This document shows, in pieces, positions 21,581-27,231 of a DNA stretch of 27,231 bases. The stretch is from Ureaplasma sp. GTDB taxonomy: Bacteria > Bacillota_I > Bacilli_A > Mycoplasmatales > Mycoplasmoidaceae. The notes below the pieces were generated by a model that had not been told where the DNA came from, did not search any database, and was given only the letters and a program-made list of their open reading frames with translations. The position numbers and the translations under genes are program-made. Positions within the stretch are counted from its first letter, which is position 1, and the number at the start of each line of letters is the position of its first letter. Location of the stretch: positions 1 to 27,231 of the forward strand of contig JAHHTF010000010.1 of NCBI GenBank assembly GCA_020024775.1, written 5' to 3'.

Positions 21581-22130
21581 TTTTAATTAGCTCCACAAAT
21601 TTCTTTAGTAAAATTGAAAAATTTGTCTCTTCTAATAAAGATAAATTTGAATTTAAACATTTTTTAATAATCGTTTTCTTGTAACCAAGATTCTCTAATG
21701 CATTACTTACTTCTTGCATTTTCTTTGACATCTTAGTTGTGGTTTTTTCTTTTGGTTTCATCAATGAAGCCATCTGTTTAAAATTTAAATTATACTTTTC
21801 TTTGATTTCATCATACTGTCCATTCGATAACATTTCAAAAAATTCTCTAGCACCTTGATTGAAGATATTTATTGTAGTCTTTAAACCAAAACCGTTCAAC
21901 GAAATAATTTGTGTAAACATTCTTAATAATTCGAAATTATGGAACACTATTAAGTTGTCTTCGATAGTTTGTTTTTCGTTTATGTATGTATATTTTTTTA
22001 CATAAATTGCTCCTTGATCATTATCGACTTCTTCAAAGTTTACATATTTTGCTTCAACAAAAGAATTCATATAGTTTAAGAATAAGATGTTATTGTTTTT
22101 GATAATTTTTCCCTTTAATGTGATAATCAT
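21570..22130 (-). CDS. ruvA: Holliday junction DNA helicase subunit RuvA
   Basis: A 186-residue protein that forms the tetramer gripping the Holliday junction and recruits RuvB. The N-terminus MIITLKGKII matches the OB-fold start of RuvA (M-I--LKGKI). The middle contains helix-hairpin-helix like sequence around NGFGLKTT and a C-terminal domain for RuvB binding (about 140-186) with NALENLGYKKTIIKKCL, the typical domain III start. I chose ATG 22130, not 22136, because AAGGA (22136-22140) is properly spaced only for the inner ATG. It overlaps the upstream comEC-like gene by 41 bases and ruvB by 11. Overall similarity is modest, but gene order makes the call secure. Confidence 0.88.
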   Translation of the reverse strand: MIITLKGKIIKNNNILFLNYMNSFVEAKYVNFEEVDNDQGAIYVKKYTYINEKQTIEDNLIVFHNFELLRMFTQIISLNGFGLKTTINIFNQGAREFFEMLSNGQYDEIKEKYNLNFKQMASLMKPKEKTTTKMSKKMQEVSNALENLGYKKTIIKKCLNSNLSLLEETNFSILLKKFVELIKNEL

Positions 22131-23208
22131 ATTCATCCTTAATTTTAAAATTTCATAATAATAAAAAACCTGAATAATATATTGGTATTAAGTATTTTGT
22201 TTCTTTGTAATATTTGATAAATAAACCCAACATTGCAATGTTGTTAATTAATGTTAATAAATTATTTACTATTCAATCATTGGCTACCTGTATTGGAAAG
22301 ATAAACATGGTTATCATAAATCATATATACAAGAAACAAATAATAGGTGAGAAGATGAAAACAAATAAAGGACTTAAAATATTTATTTGGTTTTCTAAAT
22401 CTAATTGAATAAATAAAGCAAATAAAAAACAAATTAAATTCACCAGTAAGTATGTAACAAACTTTTTGCACTTGATTTTTTGAACTGCAAGAATACTAAA
22501 TACACATCCATAAGATAATATGAACCCGAAGTTTAGAATGATGTTATAAAACAAGAAAATATTTAACAAACATGAAAGAATTGATGCTAAGGTTTTTTCA
22601 AAGAAGAATTCAAAACAAACTGTAAATAATATTCTTAGTATAGAAACAGTGAATCCAAGAAAATAACCATAAACTAAAATAAACATTAGATTGGTTAGAT
22701 TGATAGCTAATCTTTTGTTCTTTTTTAATTTCTTGAATACAACCTTGAAAAACATCATAAAAATATTTATATGAAAACCTGATATTGTAAACAAATGGAT
22801 AATACCTAAACCCTTTAAATTTTTCATAAAAGAAATAAGTTCAGCATCCTTTTTGTTGAACATAAAATACTTGATAAAAGCAGCGGTCTTTTTGTTATTA
22901 TAATTGCTATCAATAAAATTAAAAAGCTTGTTCCTTAACTCAAAGAACTTTGTTTTTGTTTCTAATAAATTTTTTACATAATAATTGCTATAGTAGTTTG
23001 GAATAAATACCAGATAAATTATAAAAATGACCAACAACAGACCATATATAATCATCTCTAGTTTACTCATTTTATTTATTAATCATAGAACAACACCAAC
23101 AAATATAATTGGTATTAAAAATAATAATTCTTTCTCTACTACAAAATATAAAGTAGCAAAGATCACTATTAAGATTAACATGTTAGAACATTTAATATTT
23201 TTTTTCAT
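22090..23208 (-). CDS. comEC: ComEC/Rec2-like membrane channel protein
   Basis: A 372-residue polytopic membrane protein with about eight hydrophobic segments. LKGLGIIHLFTISGFHINIF (132-151) is the hallmark of the Competence domain of ComEC/Rec2, with H138 and H146 and the ISGFH core. ComEC forms the channel for single-stranded DNA entry in transformation. Here only the channel domain is present; the OB-type N-terminal domain and the C-terminal metallo-beta-lactamase domain of the 700-residue Bacillus protein are missing, as in other small mollicute homologs. Whether it moves DNA is inference. The gene ends inside ruvA (41-base overlap) and is the first of the operon; the frame uses three UGA Trp codons near its end. 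GGGTG (23214-23218) precedes ATG 23208. Confidence 0.8.
22136..22140 (-). promoter_or_regulatory. Ribosome binding site fixing the ruvA start
   Basis: AAGGA on the - strand lies 5 bases before ATG 22130. It touches the outer ATG at 22136, so that codon cannot be used with this site. The site lies within the coding region of the upstream gene. Confidence 0.6.
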
Positions 23209-23330
23209 TTTACACCCATTTTAAAATAATGAGATAAATTCGAAAAAATTAAAAAAATAATATTTTTGTTTTAATTAATCTTTCCTTAATTAATTTTAAT
23301 TGTAGGCAATTAGTGCACTATATACCGATT
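23209..23330. promoter_or_regulatory. Divergent promoter region of the large operon and the DUF3800 module
   Basis: This AT-rich stretch must hold the leftward promoter of the 10-kb operon and the rightward promoter of the DUF3800 locus. Two copies of the palindrome TTAATTAA lie at 23271-23278 and 23286-23293, 15 bases apart. For the rightward side, TATATA (23319-23324) is a candidate -10, with a weak -35 near 23296. For the leftward side, TATTAT near 23258 is possible. None of these is strong. Confidence 0.35.
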
Positions 23331-23407
23331 TTAATCCACCATATTGGTTAAGCGTTATTAAAGAACGTGGAAAGATTGGGAAAATCTCACTCATGTGAGA
23401 TTTTTTT
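23331..23407 (+). ncRNA. Candidate structured leader RNA upstream of the DUF3800 gene
   Basis: Between the putative promoter and the DUF3800 start lie several short stem-loops: ACCA/TGGT (23338-23348), GCGTT/AACGT (23352-23368, 7-base loop), and either AGATT/AATCT (23373-23387) or the terminator hairpin AAATCTCAC/GTGAGATTT (23382-23403) with a T run to 23407. The last two share bases and cannot both form. The terminator ends 9 bases before the ribosome site of the DUF3800 gene. This order, small RNA then leaky terminator then protein gene, is that of type III RNA-antitoxin/toxin loci, and structured RNA motifs upstream of DUF3800 genes have been described in comparative surveys. The 5' end is uncertain and the structure rests on one sequence. 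Confidence 0.4.
23381..23407 (+). terminator. Terminator hairpin just before the DUF3800 gene
   Basis: A 9-bp perfect stem with loop TCAT is followed by seven T. It lies between promoter and gene, so it must attenuate rather than end the gene's transcript, or it ends a separate small RNA. It is one of the clearer terminators of the window. Confidence 0.75.
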
Positions 23408-23425
23408 ATTACATTAAGAGGTTTT

Positions 23426-24190
23426 ATGAATTTATTTATCTACTCAGATGAATCAGGAACATTCTCTAAGAAATCAAAATTATTCTTATTTGCTGGTTAT
23501 ATTTTTGTTAGTAAAGAACAAAAAGATAAACACTTGTTCTGATTCAAACAAAAAGAAAAAGCATTTAAAATTAAAAATAATATTAGTAATGAACTTAAGG
23601 GTTCTAAAATCACAATTGAGCAAAAAGCAACACTTACTAAAAAACTGAATAACGTTTTCAAGTTCTCAGTGGTTATAAATATTAAAGATATCTATGATAG
23701 CATCTTAAGTTCTAAAAGAACTAAGCAACGTTACCTGGATTTTGCATATAAACTAGGGTTGAAAAATGCATTAAACAAAATGATCCGAAAACGAATTATT
23801 AATCCAGATGAAGTTACCAATATGTTTATTTTTCAAGATGAACACACAACGGCTACAGATGGATTCTATGAACTCAAGTCTTCTTTAAAACAAGAGTTCA
23901 AAGATGGGATTATTGATATTGAAGGATTCTATCATGAACCATTATTTAAAAATCTAAAATCACTAGAAGTTAAGCTTTGCAATTCTAAAAATAATACATT
24001 AATTAGAGCTAGCGATTTATTATGTAATTTGATTTGAACAAATATTAATAATGATAACAAGATTAGGAATTTATTGATTAATAATTTATGCATTATTGAA
24101 CTCCCAAGAAAACTTGAAACTTTTAAATTCAAAAGACCTAAAATTTATAATCTATATGATATAAAACAAAACATTGCCCAAGAAAAATAG
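23426..24190 (+). CDS. DUF3800 domain protein, putative RNase H-fold nuclease
   Basis: A 254-residue protein beginning MNLFIYSDESGTFSKKSK, the defining start of DUF3800 (strand, then DESG). Further acidic residues fit an RNase H-like site: D8 and E9, D138-E139-H140 in FIFQDEHTT, and D197 in LIRASDLLCNLIW, which matches the ADLLAG end motif of the family. Positively charged segments between them could bind nucleic acid. The family has no settled function; it recurs in defence islands and next to structured RNAs. Start ATG 23426 follows AAGAGG (23416-23421). It is a lone + strand gene between a housekeeping operon and a lipoprotein gene, consistent with an acquired module. Trp codons are UGA, so it has adapted to this code or was obtained from another mollicute. 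Confidence 0.8.
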
Positions 24191-24201
24191 GCAATGTTTT
24201 T
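24168..24201 (+). terminator. Bidirectional terminator between DUF3800 and lipoprotein genes
   Basis: A perfect 11-bp stem AAAACATTGCC / GGCAATGTTTT (24168-24178 and 24190-24200) overlaps the end of the DUF3800 gene, including its stop codon. The A and T flanks let it serve the convergent lipoprotein transcript as well. Confidence 0.85.
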
Positions 24202-24211
24202 ATTATTTATA

Positions 24212-24313
24212 TTAGTCGATGAAGTTTCCTTTTGCAACAAATGAATTTGAATCTGTTACTAAAACATCTTGATTTAATCCATTGAATTTAAATGATTCAT
24301 TATTATTGCTCAT
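24212..24313 (-). pseudogene. Probable displaced C-terminus of the lipoprotein gene
   Basis: In a different frame from the lipoprotein's formal end lies a 33-residue stretch, MSNNNESFKFNGLNQ continuing to FVAKGNFID, with normal composition and a stop at 24212 just before the shared terminator. The lipoprotein's own frame ends in a less likely tail (FFPLWAIIMNHLNSMD). I infer one frameshift between 24313 and 24341, by mutation or sequencing error. It could instead be chance, or a separate tiny ORF. Confidence 0.4.
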
Positions 24314-26205
24314 AGTGGGAAGAAGTAAATTAAATCTTGACTATTTTTTACATTTTTATAGACTCGATAAAATATTTGTTGCACTGGGCTGTAGAAATTT
24401 TTACTGTAATATTCTTGTAATCAATAATCAAAGTGAATTTGATCAACATTATTTTCTATTTTAGTAGTTAATTGATCATAAAAATCTTGTAGGTTAAAGT
24501 ATTGAATATTTGGTGTAGGAATTTCATATGCATAGACATTCATACCATCCAATGTTGTTCTTAAATAAGCACCTTTAGCTCCAACTTGATTAGTATTTTC
24601 TGCACATGTATTTAGTTGAAATATTGTTCCTGAATCGGTAGTTAATTTGTATAGGATATCATTATCTTCTAAATTTAATGCATGCTTAATGATTTCTATA
24701 CCATGTTTATTTCAAATTTTGTATGCTGTTGTTTTATTGTATTGTTCATAAATATCTTGGGCAATATTTTGGAAACTTAATAGCTGTTCATCTGTTAGAT
24801 TTATTCTGGGTCCACATTTTATTAAAGGTTCATAGTTTCTAATAGTTAAATCTATTAATGTTCCTTGATTATTGAAAGTTGCCTCGCATGGGACTTCATT
24901 ACTATTAGCTTGATAATGGTGATTTTTTATCATGAAAGATATTTTTAAATCACTACCATAACTTACTGAAATCTCCGGTGTAGATAATTCTTCTGACTTT
25001 ATATTAAAATTATTAATTATTAATTTTTTAATTTCATCGATTTTTAAATCAAGGTTATTAAATTTATAAAATTCTAATTCAAAATTATCATATTGGTCCA
25101 TAGTAATTTGTTGGATTGGTGGATTATAGAATTTAGTATTTGGAAACACAAGTCTTAAAGTACTTGGTCCATTAAGAACATAATTTGGATTATCATTATT
25201 AGATAATTTGATATTATCTTTTCCAACATTAATTTCAATTAAAGCAAAGTCATCTTGGTTTACATAAATACCAATTGTTGCATTTTTTAATCCTAGATAA
25301 TTCAAAATTTTTTCTTGTTCTGAATTAATTTTATTTCCTGCATTCCCTCATTGATTTGATTCAATTAAGGTTTTTAGTTCTTGATATAAAATATCTAATT
25401 TATTAGTATCAACAATTTGAGTTTTAGGATTATTTTGGAAATTAAATCAATTTATGAATAAGTATTTTCCTAATTTAAAGTGGTATTTGTCCTTAACAAA
25501 AGGGAAAATATTGTTTTGATAATCTTCTTTTAACTCAATAATGACCCATCCATCATCTCTACAATCTACATTAGTAATTAATATAGGTGAATCAGTTCCT
25601 ACAATTGTTTTTATAAATTCATTTGGGAATTGATTTACATATTTTCTTAAATCATCAACGGTGTTGATATTGTTGTATTTTTTTAATTGTATTGCAGGTG
25701 TAGTCATTGCAGCTGGAGTGTAATCCAGGAATTCAGTATCAAAATTGTTTAATGATATCTTTAAAATATTTGCTGATATAGAACAAGTGTTTGGTCTTAA
25801 ATCATTGTTATATTCTTCATTAACTTTGAAAGGATCAAAGACAATATATAAATAATCTAATTTAAATATATCTATAACTCATCCAGGTTCGCCAAATAAG
25901 AAATTTGATATCTCATTTTTGAATTTATCCTTGAATGTTGCTCATATGTCAGTAGTTATAGTTTGTAATCCTAATGCCATACCATCATATAATGTTTCTA
26001 ATTTTGAATTATTATCAAAATAATGTGTTGTCTTTATAAAACTAGTCTTAGAATTATTAGCTAATTCTTCTTCTGATTTTACCTCCTCAGGATTATTAGT
26101 ACTAGTTATTATTGCGTTGCTATAGCAACTTGTTGTCAAAGCAATGGTTGAAATAACCATTGCTCCTAGTGCACAACTTAATAAAATTTTTGTTTTCTTT
26201 TTCAT
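24274..26205 (-). CDS. Surface lipoprotein of unknown function
   Basis: A 643-residue lipoprotein if read to the first in-frame stop. The signal peptide is basic (MKKKTK), then hydrophobic, with lipobox LTTSC and Cys at 27. GGAGGA (26211-26216) gives a strong ribosome site. After the Cys comes a Ser/Glu/Asn-rich spacer, then a long region with mixed beta and helix character, rich in Asn, Tyr and Ile, typical of mollicute surface lipoproteins; no enzyme motif is recognised. Four or more UGA Trp codons break it under the standard code. Near the 3' end the protein-like character moves to another frame (24212-24313), so the last 13 or so residues may be artefactual. It faces a divergent gene across 85 bases and converges on the DUF3800 gene. 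Confidence 0.7.
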
Positions 26206-26290
26206 AATTTTCCTCCATATTAAATAAATGAGATTTCCTGGAAAAATAAATATTTTAAAAAATATCCATTGATTTATATTGGAGGTAAAA
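26206..26290. promoter_or_regulatory. Compact divergent promoter region
   Basis: This 85-base spacer separates two divergent genes, each with a GGAGG ribosome site at its edge (26212-26216 on the - strand, 26281-26285 on the + strand). Between them lies an AT-rich imperfect inverted repeat around 26249-26266. Both promoters must overlap here, so the two genes may be co-regulated. No unambiguous -35/-10 pair is seen. Confidence 0.4.
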
Positions 26291-27223
26291 ATGTACACAA
26301 TTTACAAAGATCAAAACAATGAAGTAATAAAGAAAAAGGATGTTACTATCACTCCTATTCAATCAGATAGTATTATTACTTTTAATGTTAGAGTAGTATT
26401 TGAAGGAAACTTTAAATTACCACCTAACTTGTTTTTATTAAATATTAATTCTAATGTCGGAAGTTTTCAAAATATTCAATTAAATTATTCAACAAATGAT
26501 GCTGATGGTAATCAAGTCTTCTCTGGAACCTTTGTTATCAATGCACGAGATTCAAGTGTATTAAAACAACCCCATCTAGTTAATAAACCAATATATTTTG
26601 TACCTAGTGTAGTTTTAAACACAGATATTTGGAATAACACAAAGTTTGACCCATCAGTTACTGAAGACACAATGAATCTTTTTATTCAACAAGTATATTC
26701 TGATTCTAATATTGTGTTTAATCAAGTGTTTAAATATACTAATTTATTTAGATTACAAGAGTTCTTTAATAGTACTTCTTTAAATGAGCAAATTAATAAA
26801 CCAACATTATCAATCAAAGGTTTTAGAAATTTAAATTTTAATCAATGATCAGTGATTGATGAAATCTTTATGAGAACTAATAACCAAAATCTACCATTAA
26901 ATGCAGATGATTATTATATAGAAATTAAGTATTATATTGATGGTGATGAAAAGAGTTTTAAGTTTAATAGTGAGAAGTTAAAGAATCCTTTTAACATTGA
27001 TTATGATTTTGTTAAAAAAGAATTAATAACACAAAAAAATCCTTACATTTGGAATTCAAAAATATATTTTCCAGAACCTGTTAGTGGGGAAATTTTTATT
27101 TGATTTAAAATTGATGAAAGTGAATTTTATGGAAGTAATAAATTTAGTATTTCCCAACCATTGTTTGGCAAAAATGGAAAATATAAATTAAGTTACAAAT
27201 CAGATATTAAATATGAAAAATAG
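26291..27223 (+). CDS. Hypothetical protein without signal peptide
   Basis: A 310-residue protein of unknown family; it is complete in the window (TAG at 27221-27223). It begins MYTIYKDQNNEVIKKK with no signal peptide or membrane segment, yet the body alternates short hydrophobic strands with Asn/Ser/Asp loops, a beta-rich look more usual for surface proteins. GGAGG (26281-26285) fixes the start at 26291; an upstream in-frame ATG at 26228 would add 21 residues (MRFPGKINILK...) without a ribosome site and still gives no signal. UGA Trp codons at residues 187 and 271. It may be a cytoplasmic or intracellular partner of the divergent lipoprotein, or an N-terminally truncated surface protein. Confidence 0.65.
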
Positions 27224-27231
27224 AAAAAAAC

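Noticed and set aside
23932..24132. 66-codon - strand ORF
   Set aside because: It is antisense to the DUF3800 gene and shows no supporting signals.
25942..26298. N-terminal extension of the lipoprotein to a Met at 26298
   Set aside because: The strong GGAGGA and the normal lipoprotein signal peptide place the start at 26205; the extension would cross the neighbour's start.
1..27231. tRNA, rRNA, CRISPR array or insertion sequence
   Set aside because: I saw no cloverleaf-like spacers, no regularly spaced repeats and no transposase motifs. Spacers are short and AT-rich; a tRNA or repeat search program would settle it.

Overview
The window comes from a mollicute (Mycoplasma/Ureaplasma-like). 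The DNA is very AT-rich, genes are tightly packed, and UGA is read as tryptophan throughout: long genes stay open only if TGA is sense, and the resulting Trp residues fall in conserved places. TGG is also used. The genes fit a wall-less bacterium near the Pneumoniae/Ureaplasma/Malacoplasma groups, but I cannot name the species.

Region 1 (1-10570, all + strand) carries surface and transport functions. A terminator and a strong promoter precede a giant 1794-residue FtsX/MacB-type permease. A four-gene siderophore/heme-type ABC importer follows: a lipoprotein with features of a class III solute-binding protein, two FecCD permeases, and an FecE-type ATPase with a large insertion. It ends at a bidirectional terminator.

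Region 2 (10566-12810, - strand) holds three small membrane proteins of one plan, three membrane segments then a cytoplasmic SHOCT-like module. A short acidic protein overlaps the last of them out of frame. Between this cluster and region 3 lies a 214-base spacer with a 19-codon + strand ORF that has a perfect Shine-Dalgarno site.

Region 3 (13025-23208, - strand) looks like one operon of about 10 kb with gaps of 2-16 bases or overlaps: comEC-like, ruvA, ruvB, ybeY, dgkA, era, recO, glyS, dnaG, an ABC-2 permease and its ATPase. The ybeY-dgkA-era-recO-glyS-dnaG order is the classic Firmicutes/mollicute housekeeping cluster for ribosome maturation, repair, translation and replication.

Region 4 (23209-24201, + strand) is an accessory module. 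Small stem-loops and a terminator-like hairpin lie just before a DUF3800 gene. The layout recalls RNA-antitoxin/toxin or RNA-associated defence loci and is the best candidate here for an undescribed system.

Region 5 (24212-27223) has a 643-residue lipoprotein (- strand) whose 3' end looks frameshifted. Divergent from it is a 310-residue protein of unknown function without a signal peptide. No tRNA, rRNA, insertion sequence or CRISPR array was recognised.
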